NCBI RefSeq assembly: GCF_927798175.1 | Contig: NZ_CAKMMP010000006.1 | Location: 186,001 to 250,000 of the forward strand | Reading direction: 5' to 3' | From: Paenibacillus sp. JJ-223 | Lineage (GTDB): Bacteria; Bacillota; Bacilli; Paenibacillales; Paenibacillaceae | DNA: 64,000 bases | Part shown: positions 36,473 through 45,200 of the stretch, piece by piece | Position numbering within the stretch: position 1 is the stretch's first letter | How the letters are laid out: each line of letters opens with the position of its first letter | Position numbers and translations under genes: made by a program | Notes under the pieces: generated by a model | The model's database searches: none | Told to the model about the DNA's origin: nothing | The model's input: the letters and a program-made list of their open reading frames with translations, nothing else

Positions 36473-37465
36473 ATGGGGCATCGTGCAAATCTGTTACTGG
36501 TTGAACATCATACATATTCACTGTATTACAGTCATTGGGGCGGCATCTCGATGCCGGAAAATTTGTTTTGGGGCCCGGAAGGAGCATTGGAATTCATCAA
36601 ACGTCAAGAGCCGACGACAGCATGGCTTGATACGGCGTGGGCGGAAGGGGGCGCGCTGATGGATTTGGATCGTCAAGTGCTGCTCTGGTACGGCGGGGAG
36701 GACGTGAATTACGAAATTCCGCTGCGCAGGCACCTGATTCGAATGATGAAGCCGCTATGGCCCGGGTGGTCCATTGAATGGGCATCGGCGGGCATTCTGG
36801 ATCTGGCTGAATATGTCGGCCATCCCACGGATGAATTGACGGGGCGGACCAACAAGCCTGTAGAGCCTGCTGCATTAGCGCCGGAATCGGCGGAAGGCTG
36901 GGTGCGAACGATTGCGAGCATCGTTTTTTCGAACGGGGAACTACGATTATATCCGGCACAGTGGGAGATGGAGGAATATTTGCTGCAAGGTCCCGAACTG
37001 CTCGAACACTTGGACCAACATGTCGGACGCACGGAACTGGATTTGAAAGAATGGCCGGAGGAGATTCCGGATCAAGGATTTCATCTCGATATCCCAGCCC
37101 GAACGATCCATTTGTGGTATGCCCCTGGTCTGGGAGAAGTGATTCGCGAGGTCCGGGAGATTTGGTCAGGCTGGCATGTCGTCGATCTCAAGGACCAATT
37201 TGAGGAACATGTTTCTTTGGTACACGGTAAGCTTTGCTTCGTAAACGAGGAACCGGAAAAGCTCACGGAAAGACTATGCCGCTCATTGCTTAGAAACTAC
37301 ACCAGCCCGGTGAACACCATGATGGAAATTGCGCAGCAGCAGGAGGCTGCCGGAAAAAAAATCGAAGTGAATCCACAAGCATTAAAAGACGCCCCACTGG
37401 AGATTACGCAAGCGAAAAAAGCACAATTGCTGCAATATGCCATCGCTCGTCTGGGGGATGTGTGA
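36473..37465 (+). CDS. Conserved hypothetical protein with two internally similar halves
   Basis: I do not recognise this 330-residue family. It is rich in Trp and Glu and has no signal peptide or membrane helix. Two segments resemble each other: VLLWYGGEDVNYEIPLRRHL with WPGWSIEW near residues 70-105, and TIHLWYAPGLGEVIREVREI with WSGWHVVD near residues 210-245, which suggests an internal duplication. The ATG follows GGGGAGAG. A membrane-protein gene starts 1 base after its stop, so they are co-expressed. The neighbourhood (DUF2262-like gene, duplicated fragments) recalls immunity-type gene arrays, but nothing in the protein proves that. Confidence 0.7.
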   Translation: MGHRANLLLVEHHTYSLYYSHWGGISMPENLFWGPEGALEFIKRQEPTTAWLDTAWAEGGALMDLDRQVLLWYGGEDVNYEIPLRRHLIRMMKPLWPGWSIEWASAGILDLAEYVGHPTDELTGRTNKPVEPAALAPESAEGWVRTIASIVFSNGELRLYPAQWEMEEYLLQGPELLEHLDQHVGRTELDLKEWPEEIPDQGFHLDIPARTIHLWYAPGLGEVIREVREIWSGWHVVDLKDQFEEHVSLVHGKLCFVNEEPEKLTERLCRSLLRNYTSPVNTMMEIAQQQEAAGKKIEVNPQALKDAPLEITQAKKAQLLQYAIARLGDV

Positions 37466-37466
37466 A

Positions 37467-38141
37467 ATGGTAAGCAACCGAGCCTTGAATTCTATTCGAA
37501 CCCCGATTGGGTCGACCAAAGAACACAAGCTTCGTTCCATCGTTTATGCCACCGTGCTGGGAATCATCATGGGTGTAGCCGCAAAGTTAGTAGACAATGC
37601 AAGCATTAACCCCATATTTGATAATATCGGCGGACGCCTGGGGATCTGGGTATTTACGGCGACGCTTTTGTCGGTGTTTAGCTGCTCGCCCAAATGGGCG
37701 TCAGCGAACGTTTTTGCGTTTTTTGTTTCCATGCTTGCCGTTTATTACGTGTATACCACGCTGTTTCTGAAATTTTTCCCTGGAAAAGCCATCTTGTTCT
37801 GGGGCATATGTGCGTTGATATCTCCAGTCTGTGCGTATGTAATGTGGTATGCGCGTGGAAAAGGGTTCATCTCTGCTGCGATCCTATCGCTTCCCATCAC
37901 CTTGCTGCTGGCGGAAGGGTATGAATTACGAAACGCATACTTGCCGATTCACACGCATTATTATTTGATCCCATGGCTTTATGCGATATACATATTAATG
38001 GTCGTAATCCTGCTGGCTGCCATCCCGAAGAACAAAAGGAATCTGTTGGTTGGTCTATCTTTAGCTATGATATTATGTTGGATATTTGTACAATGGGATG
38101 TGTTAGGCCGGATGTTCGGCGGAATGAACGGGGTGTTGTAA
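37467..38141 (+). CDS. Seven-helix integral membrane protein of unknown function
   Basis: The 224-residue product has about seven hydrophobic helices (LRSIVYATVLGIIMGVAA, IWVFTATLLSVF, FAFFVSMLAVYYVYTTLF, ILFWGICALISPVCAYVMWY, ISAAILSLPITLLLAEG, YLIPWLYAIYILMVVILLAA and LLVGLSLAMILCWIFVQW). The start ATG lies one base after the previous stop. A damaged second copy of its 3' half is present at 39870-40056. I cannot name a function. Confidence 0.75.
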   Translation: MVSNRALNSIRTPIGSTKEHKLRSIVYATVLGIIMGVAAKLVDNASINPIFDNIGGRLGIWVFTATLLSVFSCSPKWASANVFAFFVSMLAVYYVYTTLFLKFFPGKAILFWGICALISPVCAYVMWYARGKGFISAAILSLPITLLLAEGYELRNAYLPIHTHYYLIPWLYAIYILMVVILLAAIPKNKRNLLVGLSLAMILCWIFVQWDVLGRMFGGMNGVL

Positions 38142-38157
38142 GGGAGGATTGTGGACG

Positions 38158-38260
38158 TTGTTGAAATCGATTCATAGTGCGAAGATGGGCACGGGAGTAT
38201 AACGTCAGCAAAGAAAGATTTGCGGCGTGCATCGGGCTGTTGAATATTGGGATGAAGTAG
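38158..38260 (+). pseudogene. Deleted copy of the DUF2262-like gene
   Basis: Bases 38142-38199 match 40057-40107 closely (TTGAAATCGATTCATAGTG... GATGGGCAC), then the sequence jumps to the counterpart of 40362 (GGGAGTATAACGTCAGC). About 254 bases are missing, which shifts the frame and gives a TAA within 15 codons. The similarity ends at GATGAAGTAG (38251-38260). It is the broken downstream partner of the intact membrane-protein gene. Confidence 0.85.
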
Positions 38261-38268
38261 GGGGTGAA

Positions 38269-38404
38269 CAGTTTAGCTCACGGGGTCAAGCCCCACGGGC
38301 AGAGACGTCTACCCCGGCTACCCATACTAAACCTCCTACGAACAAAAGAGGTCAAACAGTAAAAAACTGGATGACCTCATAATACGAACGGGCAGTTTAG
38401 CCCA
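38269..38404. repeat. Structured segment bounded by direct repeats CAGTTTAGCYCA
   Basis: CAGTTTAGCTCA (38269-38280) and CAGTTTAGCCCA (38393-38404) are near-identical direct repeats. Between them are GGGGTCAAGCCCC, AGACGTCT, and a hairpin GAGGTCA...TGACCTC (38348-38378) with an inner CAG/CTG. The segment lies exactly at the right edge of the truncated duplicate and could be the end of a mobile element or its scar. It codes for nothing visible. Confidence 0.5.
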
Positions 38405-38428
38405 ATACAACGTTTGTAAAACGTACTG

Positions 38429-38455
38429 TATAATGATATATTTGTATAGTATAAT
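38429..38455 (+). promoter_or_regulatory. Tandem TATAAT boxes before the XRE-cupin gene
   Basis: GTATAATGA occurs twice, 21 bases apart (TATAAT at 38429 and 38450). No good TTGACA box was found at 17 bases, so only the -10 elements are supported. The repeat may also be a regulator site. Confidence 0.4.
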
Positions 38456-38477
38456 GAACGAAAGGGGATGTTACTTC

Positions 38478-39035
38478 TTGAATGCTATACACATCAGGAT
38501 AGGAAACAACCTGCAACGTATTAGAAAACATAGGCAGTTAAGCTTAGATAAGCTTGCTGATTTAACAAAGGTTAGTAAAGGTATGCTTCATCAAATTGAG
38601 CGAGGAGAAACGCAGCCCACAGTGACAACCGTGTGGAAAATTGCTACGGGACTCAATATTTCGTTTTCATCTCTACTTAAAGAGGATGAGGCAGTAGTAT
38701 CCATTGCAACTCGAAAAGAAATTCCAGATTTAACAGAAGACAATGGAAATTGTAGAGTATACTTGCTGTTTCCGTTTGACCCCCAAACACGTATTGAAAC
38801 GTTTACGATTATTCTTAGTCCTACTTGTAACTATGTTTCACTCCCACACAATGATGGGGTTCAAGAGTACATCACAGTTATCTCTGGAGTGTTTAATCTA
38901 CAGATTAAGGATGAAATATACGCCTTACAAGAAGGACAGGCTATAAGATTTGCAGGCAATGTTGAACACCGTTATATAAATAAATCGGACGAAGATGTGA
39001 CGATACAGGTTGTTATGTATTATGCGGAATCTTAA
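38478..39035 (+). CDS. XRE-family regulator with C-terminal cupin domain
   Basis: The 185-residue product has an N-terminal Cro/C1-type HTH (NNLQRIRKHRQLSLDKLADL then TKVSKGMLHQIERGETQPTV) and a cupin domain (EYITVISGVFNLQIKDEIYAL, GQAIRFAGNVEHRYINKSDE), the SutR/PuuR layout in which the cupin senses a small molecule. The TTG at 38478 is preferred since AAAGGGG lies 10 bases before; an ATG at 38454 overlaps the second TATAAT region. Codon use is AT-rich, unlike most of the window. It is followed 30 bases later by a YbaK-type gene, a pairing that suggests it controls that gene. Confidence 0.88.
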   Translation: MNAIHIRIGNNLQRIRKHRQLSLDKLADLTKVSKGMLHQIERGETQPTVTTVWKIATGLNISFSSLLKEDEAVVSIATRKEIPDLTEDNGNCRVYLLFPFDPQTRIETFTIILSPTCNYVSLPHNDGVQEYITVISGVFNLQIKDEIYALQEGQAIRFAGNVEHRYINKSDEDVTIQVVMYYAES

Positions 39036-39065
39036 TTGCTTGTAATCATTAAGGAGGGATACACG

Positions 39066-39545
39066 TTGACAAGTCAACTTAAAGATAGTGCACAACAGGT
39101 GCAAAACAAACTAATAGAGTTGGGATATGCAAATAAAGTTATAGAACTACCTGACAGTACACGAACTGCACAGGAAGCTGCCGATACGATAGGTTGCGAG
39201 GTTGCACATATAGCTAAGTCAATTATCTTTCGACTCAAAAATAACGATAAACCCTTATTGGTGATAGCCAGTGGAGTAAATCGAATTAATGAAAAGCAAA
39301 TTAACACCCATCTGAATGACAATTTAGGAAAAGCTGACGCTGATTTTGTACGTAAACACACAGGATTTGTTATTGGAGGCGTACCCCCTTTAGGACATAA
39401 AGAGCCAATCATCACTCTTATCGATGAAGACTTGTTACAATTTAGAGAGATATGGGCTGCTGCCGGACATCCAAGAGCAGTGTTTCAATTAACACCTGAA
39501 GAATTAGTGCAAATGACAAAAGGACGAGTAATCTGTGTTAAATAA
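39066..39545 (+). CDS. YbaK/EbsC-type aminoacyl-tRNA deacylase
   Basis: The 159-residue product matches the YbaK/ProX family, which hydrolyses mischarged aminoacyl-tRNA: ARSIIFR-like HIAKSIIFRLKNNDKPLLVI, the lysine in that segment, NRINEKQINTHL, FVIGGVPPLGHKEP (the family glycine loop) and WAAAGHPRAVFQLTPEELVQMT. The TTG at 39066 stands 7 bases after AAGGAGGG, which decides the start. AT-rich like its partner. It may protect translation against a non-standard or misloaded amino acid, but the exact tRNA is not evident. Confidence 0.9.
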   Translation: MTSQLKDSAQQVQNKLIELGYANKVIELPDSTRTAQEAADTIGCEVAHIAKSIIFRLKNNDKPLLVIASGVNRINEKQINTHLNDNLGKADADFVRKHTGFVIGGVPPLGHKEPIITLIDEDLLQFREIWAAAGHPRAVFQLTPEELVQMTKGRVICVK

Positions 39546-39604
39546 ATTTGTGTTAACTTTCTGTTATTTCGCTAACGGGAAACGATAGCTCAATAAATTC
39601 AAGT

Positions 39605-39636
39605 GAAGTCAATCGTAATAGTGATTGACTTCTTTG
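39605..39636 (+). terminator. Terminator after the YbaK-type gene
   Basis: GAAGTCAATC (39605-39614) pairs perfectly with GATTGACTTC (39623-39632), followed by TTTGACTTT. It lies 60 bases after the stop codon. Confidence 0.65.
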
Positions 39637-39869
39637 ACTTTAAAGATTTCATTTAAACCATAATTTACACTTCCTCTAACTCAAATTGTACATTTTGAAG
39701 GTGTTACTTCCTGCAACCGATATTTTTAGTGATTTTTCATTCATAAAGGTCCTGAAACGGGCACTTTTTGCACATTTTCAAAGCGAAATAGGAATGTGTG
39801 TATGTAGATGGGTGAATTGAAAGCATAAGCTTGCCAAATGGCAAACTTATGGGTTAAGTCTCATTAATT
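39637..39869. other. AT-rich gap ending in a hairpin at the junction with the duplicate copy
   Basis: No gene is seen. At 39824-39851 CATAAGcTTGCCA and TGGCAAaCTTATG form a near-perfect hairpin, 18 bases before homology with the membrane-protein gene resumes at 39870. It may be a terminator or the inner edge of the inserted segment. Confidence 0.45.
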
Positions 39870-40056
39870 TCTCCAGTCTGTGCGTATGTGATGTGGTATG
39901 CGCGTAGAAAAGGGTTCTGTAATCCTGCTGGCTGCCATCCCGAAGAACAAAACGAATCTGTTGGTTGGTCTATCTCTAGCAATGATATTATGTTGGATAT
40001 TTGTACAATGGGATGTGTTAGGCCGGATGTTCGGCGGAATGAACGGTGTGTTGTAA
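39870..40056 (+). pseudogene. Truncated, frameshifted copy of the seven-helix membrane-protein gene
   Basis: The sequence from TCTCCAGTCTGTGCGTATG (39870) matches 37821-37868, then skips about 135 bases and resumes as the match of 38004-38141, down to the same TAA. The join changes the reading frame, and the first half of the gene is absent. It leads straight into the intact DUF2262-like gene, as in the other copy. Confidence 0.88.
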
Positions 40057-40072
40057 GGGAGGATGGTAAACG

Positions 40073-40531
40073 TTGCTGAAATCGATTCATAGTGTGAAGA
40101 TGGGCACATTGGTTTACGAAGAAATAAGTGAAGGATACACGCTTCGCGAAGGCACAGTGCACTGGACATTGGATGCGTCCGACAACAAAGTAAACATGCA
40201 AGAGATGATACACCGGGCTGAGAAGCTGTACGAGGGATTGTCTGAATTTGATCAACAGGCCAAGGCAAGGATCGCGGGTGAGTTAGTGACGTTCAAAAAT
40301 GATTTCTGGCCAGAGTACGACGAGGATGACCCAAACCTGGACTGGGATCGGGTTGATGCGGGGGAGTATAACGTCAGCGAAGAAAGATTTGCGTCGTGCA
40401 TCCGACTGTTGGATATTGTGATGAAGCAGGATTATATTTACTGCGAGTACGACGATGGAGAACTGTTTGGCGGTCACAGAATCCATGCGTATTTTGACAA
40501 TGACTATAATCTGATCCGTGCGGATATTTAA
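40073..40531 (+). CDS. DUF2262-like acidic protein
   Basis: The 152-residue product is acidic, soluble and has no signal. Its end, YIYCEYDDGELFGGHRIHAYFDNDYNLIRADI, is discussed here as GELFGGHRIHAYF plus the following stretch, resembling the C-terminal motif of DUF2262 proteins (GH-x-I-x-V followed by an ADI-like end). The TTG start at 40073 stands 10 bases after GGGAGG and is shared with the broken copy; an ATG at 40100 is the alternative. DUF2262 proteins often appear in immunity-like gene sets, but their biochemical role is unknown to me. It survives only in this copy of the duplication. Confidence 0.7.
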   Translation: MLKSIHSVKMGTLVYEEISEGYTLREGTVHWTLDASDNKVNMQEMIHRAEKLYEGLSEFDQQAKARIAGELVTFKNDFWPEYDEDDPNLDWDRVDAGEYNVSEERFASCIRLLDIVMKQDYIYCEYDDGELFGGHRIHAYFDNDYNLIRADI

Positions 40532-40559
40532 AACTTGTTATAACGAAAACGGAAGAGTT

Positions 40560-41359
40560 CAAAACGGCCATCTGAGAGGCGTTCCGGGTGGGTACCGGCA
40601 TTTCGATACGGCGGCATTTATGGCAACGAAAGATCGCTGGGTGAGGAAATTAGGCAAAGCGGAATCCGAGAGAATAATTTTTCATTACGTGCAAAGTGTG
40701 GAACACGAATCATGGTTACGAAGCAACGAAAAGCGCCTTTCAAACGACGATCGATAAATTGGGGGTTGATGTCCTGGACATGTATTTGATTCATTTTGCT
40801 TCGCCCAAGTATATCGAGACGTGGAAAGCGATGGAGGAGCTTTAGTTGGCAGGAAAAATCAAGGTCATCGGTATCGCGAACTTCGAGATCGAGCATCAGG
40901 AAAACCTGATGAGACACACCAGCATCCCCCCCATGGTCAACCAGATCGAAGCGCACCCGGAATTTCCGCAGTATGAACTGCGCGCTTATATGGATAAACA
41001 TCATATCCTGCATGAAGCCTGGGGGCCGCTCGGACAAGGCAATAAAACGTTACTCTCCTATCGAACTTCAAAAGATAGCCGATCACCACCACAAAACGGT
41101 AGCTCAAATCATCCTGCGCTGGCATCTGGAACGCGGGGTTATCCTGATCCCGAAATCCTCGAATCCAAAGCGGATTAAGGAAAACAGCGAAATCTTCGAT
41201 TTCTCATTAACGCCCGAGGAAATGGAGCGGATCCCCAAGCTGGATACAGGCACGAGATATTCGATTGATCCGAAGGGATATATTATTAATCCGGTGTTTA
41301 ATGGGCTGATGAAGTTGTTTGTGAGGTGGGGGAGGAACCTTACAATACTATGGCCATGA
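40560..41359 (+). pseudogene. Aldo/keto reductase pseudogene
   Basis: Joining three frames recovers most of an aldo/keto reductase: GYRHFDTAA (near 40590), YGNERSLGEEIRQSGI, FITCKVWNTNHGYEATKSAF, LGVDVLDMYLIHFASPKYIE, GKIKVIGIANFEIEH, MVNQIEAHPEFPQYELRAY, WGPLGQG, then VAQIILRWHLERGV, IPKSSNPKRIKEN and LTPEEMERI. The lesions are frameshifts near 40617, 40678 and 41048 and an in-frame TAG at 40843-40845 (EEL-stop-LAGKI, normally EELY). The N-terminal 40 or so residues are also missing, so the gene is dead. Confidence 0.9.
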
Positions 41360-41395
41360 TATAAAGACTTTAAGTTGACGGTGCACGGGTAAGAC

Positions 41396-41436
41396 GATGG
41401 GGAGCACTGAATGAATCAAGTGCCCCTCATTTTTAT
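41396..41436 (+). terminator. Hairpin with T-run between the pseudogene and lipoprotein gene
   Basis: GGGGAGCACT pairs with AGTGCCCCT, leaving a bulged A, and is followed by CATTTTTATG. It may serve the old reductase gene or the convergent lipoprotein gene. Confidence 0.55.
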
Positions 41437-41451
41437 GAATGATAGATCACT

Positions 41452-41880
41452 TTATTTTGAGTTTTCAAATTCAATAACGTCAGAGTTTTCTTTCTTCGCA
41501 GCAAGTGTTTTTTTCTCATTATTCGGTAATAGCTGCTCAAATGTTACGTTATAAAGTTCTAGCGCTTTTTTCCAATCCCCGGTATTTGTTACCTCAGAAG
41601 CTTTAGAAAGAAACTTCTCATAGATCGCATTTTGTTTGTCAGTGGAAGGAACCTCATCATTTTTGAATTGCAATCCTAAGTAAAACATCTTTGTATCCGG
41701 ATTATATGCATAGTGGGTTGAGGCGACTTCTGCTTCATCTGTTTCAATGTTTAGACTTGATTCTTTCATTGTTATAATCAAGTCATCGAGAGACACCTCG
41801 GTTTTCTCATTGCATGATATAAGTAATGCTGAGACCAGGACTATTAGAGTTATTGTAATGACAAAACGTAATTTAATCAT
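41452..41880 (-). CDS. Small lipoprotein of unknown function
   Basis: The 142-residue product has a lipoprotein signal peptide (MIKLRFVITITLIVLVSALL) ending in LISC, so Cys23 is the likely lipidated residue. The mature part is acidic and polar (SLDDLIITMKESSLNIETDE ...), with no domain that I recognise. The ATG at 41880 follows GGAGGAG; the frame starts five codons earlier without a signal. AT-rich, at the left edge of the AT-rich island. Confidence 0.75.
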   Translation of the reverse strand: MIKLRFVITITLIVLVSALLISCNEKTEVSLDDLIITMKESSLNIETDEAEVASTHYAYNPDTKMFYLGLQFKNDEVPSTDKQNAIYEKFLSKASEVTNTGDWKKALELYNVTFEQLLPNNEKKTLAAKKENSDVIEFENSK

Positions 41881-42226
41881 TTTTACTCCTCCCATTATTT
41901 TAAATTTAACTTTTCTTTAAAGAAAACATAAAAGTTACTCAAGAGGATAAACGTTAACTGCTCTCTGAAAGTTGAATAATAATCATTTCTTTTCTTTTTA
42001 TTAAGGTATGTTATCTGGCGAAAGTTGCTTCGCAAGGTTTAGCTTGGGGCCTAGACAGGTCAACAATTCAAAGGTTAAGTAAATGTGAAAATGTGAAAAT
42101 GTGGTAATACAAAGTGGACTTAGATATATGATGATGAAATCCTAAGCACTTAATGTCCTATATTTAACTAATCGTATATAATAAGGATGACGTATAGGAT
42201 ATATGGTTGTTGATGGAGGGGATTAA
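41881..42226. other. AT-rich leader of the defence-type genes with short tandem repeat
   Basis: No gene is seen in these 346 bases. AATGTGAAAATGTGAAAATG (from 42082) is three copies of an 8-base unit. TCCTATA (42156-42162) and TATAGGA (42193-42199) form an inverted repeat around a TATAAT box at 42177-42182, 50 bases before the helicase start. A matching -35 box is not clear. The inverted repeat may be an operator. Confidence 0.4.
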
Positions 42227-45200
42227 GTGTTAGATAGCAGGAATGTACTTCGGTACTTCGTTGAATATGAAAAGAGAACAGCTCTGATGGAAAATTCGTT
42301 AAGCCAAGTGGAAGGTGAGTTATTTAGTGATGAGATTCTGAGTGATCCCACTAGGCTGGAACAACTTGTTCAGCAAAAGAGGAGGAGGGATATATTTAAG
42401 AAAATTACATCGTACCCCGATATTAATGATCATTTGGAAATAGGAAGATACAGGAAAGATGAACTAGACAGTCAGATTGAGCTTGTTGTTTCTGGCAATA
42501 AGTCAGTAGAGGAGTTTCTGACATGGCTTTCCTTTAAATATAAGGACAATAGGGCTAATTCAGAAAAGTTCATTAGCAATTTGTTAAATGATGCAATAAC
42601 GATTTGTTACCCATTATTGAAGAAGACGACGAAAAAAGAGACTTCAACGAAACCATTAATCACTTTTATTGGACGTATTGAAGAGGAGAAGCTGAAAATA
42701 GAGCAGTTTTATATCAACCATGAGAGTTTGGGAATTGTGGTTGCCTGGTTAACGAATAATTCTACATTTGAGGTCGGTGAGATTGAGAAAGCAAATTTAC
42801 TTGAACTAATGAATGCTAATGATTACTCTCAGCAGCAAGATATGCATGAAATCCTCAATATTTTTAGTACGGAACTGAAACGAAAATACCAAAAAGATCT
42901 AAATAACTTTAAGAGCTACGAAGGTTGGCAAATGCCTGCCCAAGTCTTTGTTACATTTGAAATGCTGGAGGAAATGAAACGACCAATTTTCCAAAAAGAA
43001 ATAGAACGTATTCTTGAACTTACGACAGACGAATTTCCACTACCTGAACTTTTAAATACATATTTAACAGGTGGCCAGAATACTACAGCATATATTAAAG
43101 AAAATGCCGGGCTTTCTTTTCATTACGGCAGCTATACGGACCAATATCCAATTAACGAAAAACAGTGGCATGTTATTGAAGCGATCAATGACCACTCTCT
43201 ACTTTCAGTGAACGGACCACCGGGGACTGGGAAAAGTACATTACTCAAAGAAGTATTCGCAGATAACATGGTGATGAAGGCAAAGACTTTGACTGATCTT
43301 TGGGAAAAGCCGTGGGAGAAGATTAAAGAGAGAGGCAAAGAGTTGTATCGGATTCCTTTCGAAGTAGACAACAGAACATTCTCCATGGTGCTCACAAGTA
43401 CCAACAATAAAGCTGTAGATAATATCGGTCTGGAATTGCTCAAAGAAGTGTCTTACTTTACAGATTTTTTAAAACAGAAGACAGAGGGAGAGGAAACAAA
43501 AGGATTCTTCTGTGCAAGGTTAGGCAACGCTACTAATAAAATGGCTTTCACGACAGAGTTTGTTCCGGAGTTTATTGAAGGGTTGGAAGAAGCTAAGACT
43601 CAGAACATGGATGAGACAGCAAAAGGGCAATTTATTGCTGCTTATCAAGAATTGGAACACATACATAAGGATATTGAGAAGTGGGCCGCAGCGAAGGAGG
43701 AATTAATTCGTTTTTATGCCAGTCAAGGCCGAGTATTGAACGATCCTGCAACTGATCTGTCTTCGTATCAATTGGAATTAGAAATTAAGAGTGGTCAACT
43801 GAATACCATTAAAAATTCTATTCTGTCTCTAAAGAGTGTCATTCATGAACGAAAACAAAAAATTAGAGACTTGGAAGTTCAAATAGAATCTACAGTATTG
43901 GACCTCTCAGAATATACAGAGTTGATCAAAGAAGGCTACGACACGTTGGAGAAGTTTCGAGCCTGGAAAAAGAACGCTTGGCTGAAATGGCTTTTACCAA
44001 AAAGGAAAGCATTTTTCATACAATATCCTTCCGAGAATTATATTGAGAATCGTCTAATAAAGAAGAAAGAAAACGAAGAAGAGGAACTGAGAGCGACACT
44101 GCTTCTTAAGCGATCTGAGCAAGATCATCAGAGAGCAGAGATAGTAATTCTGAAGGACAACCTGCACGAACTGGAGCAACAGCAAACAAACTGTAATGAA
44201 GCCATCCAGTTTATTGGTCAGTTCATAGGAAAACTTGAAACATTTTTATCGTTGGACAAAGAGATTGCTGTTAAGTGGGGATTCGAGGATATTTCCCAAT
44301 ATAACGCATTTGCTTTTGCATCTGATCGAGTTGTTCTGGAAAAAAGGTATGAACTCTTTCAGCACTCACTGAGAGTAACAGAGCAATACGTGAAGTTACA
44401 TGCGGAAGAAGTTTTGCACAATCTTAAAATGGTCTGTCAGGGGATGTGGTTTCAACCATTTTATAGTGAAGGAAATAAGCGGGATCAGGAATTTAATAAA
44501 GGCATCAGGGCCCTATGGAACACGGTTTTCTTATGTTTTCCTGTAGTTACATCAACTCTTCATTCGTTTGGAGAACGAACATTTCAATTATTACCAGGAC
44601 TTATCGATACACTGCTTGTGGATGAAGCAGGTCAGATTATGCCGCATTATTTAAGTAGTCCTCTTTATAGATCTCAGAGAGCGGTTATTGTAGGAGATAT
44701 TGAACAATTAGAACCCGTAAGGCTTTTGAAAACCAATGTAGTTGAAGAAATACCAGGAATCCCAGAGGAACATCATGAGCAAATATGTGTACAGCGCAAT
44801 AGTGCGCAGAGTTACATTGACCGGAATTCAGATATTTACGAGTGGGATCATAGAGGTAAAAGAAAAGGATTAATTCTTACTGAACATCGCAGATGCGAAA
44901 AAAGTATCATGGAGTTTTCTAATCAACATGTATATGGGGGAATTCTGACCATTGTTAATCAGGACAATCATGATAAATTGTTTGGTAATAATCTCGTTGC
45001 GATTGATGTGAGGGGCTTAAAGAACATTAGGACACATACTAATATGTCTGAAATTAAAGTATGTCAGAGATTGGTTGATATTTATGTAGAGCAAAAGGGG
45101 ATGAGTAAGAAGGACATAGGTATCATCACACCTTTCACGAAGCAAAAGGATAAGCTGCAAAAGGAAATTCCCGGTGTAGATATAGGAACGGTTCATGCGT

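Noticed and set aside
38269-38404. IS200/IS605 end with a TnpB guide RNA
   Set aside because: The hairpin-rich GGGGT...CCCC segment recalls such ends, but there is no tnpA or tnpB gene or fragment nearby, so I keep only the repeat description.
42082-42104. CRISPR-like tandem repeat
   Set aside because: Three copies of an 8-base unit without spacers and without cas genes; it is a simple tandem repeat.
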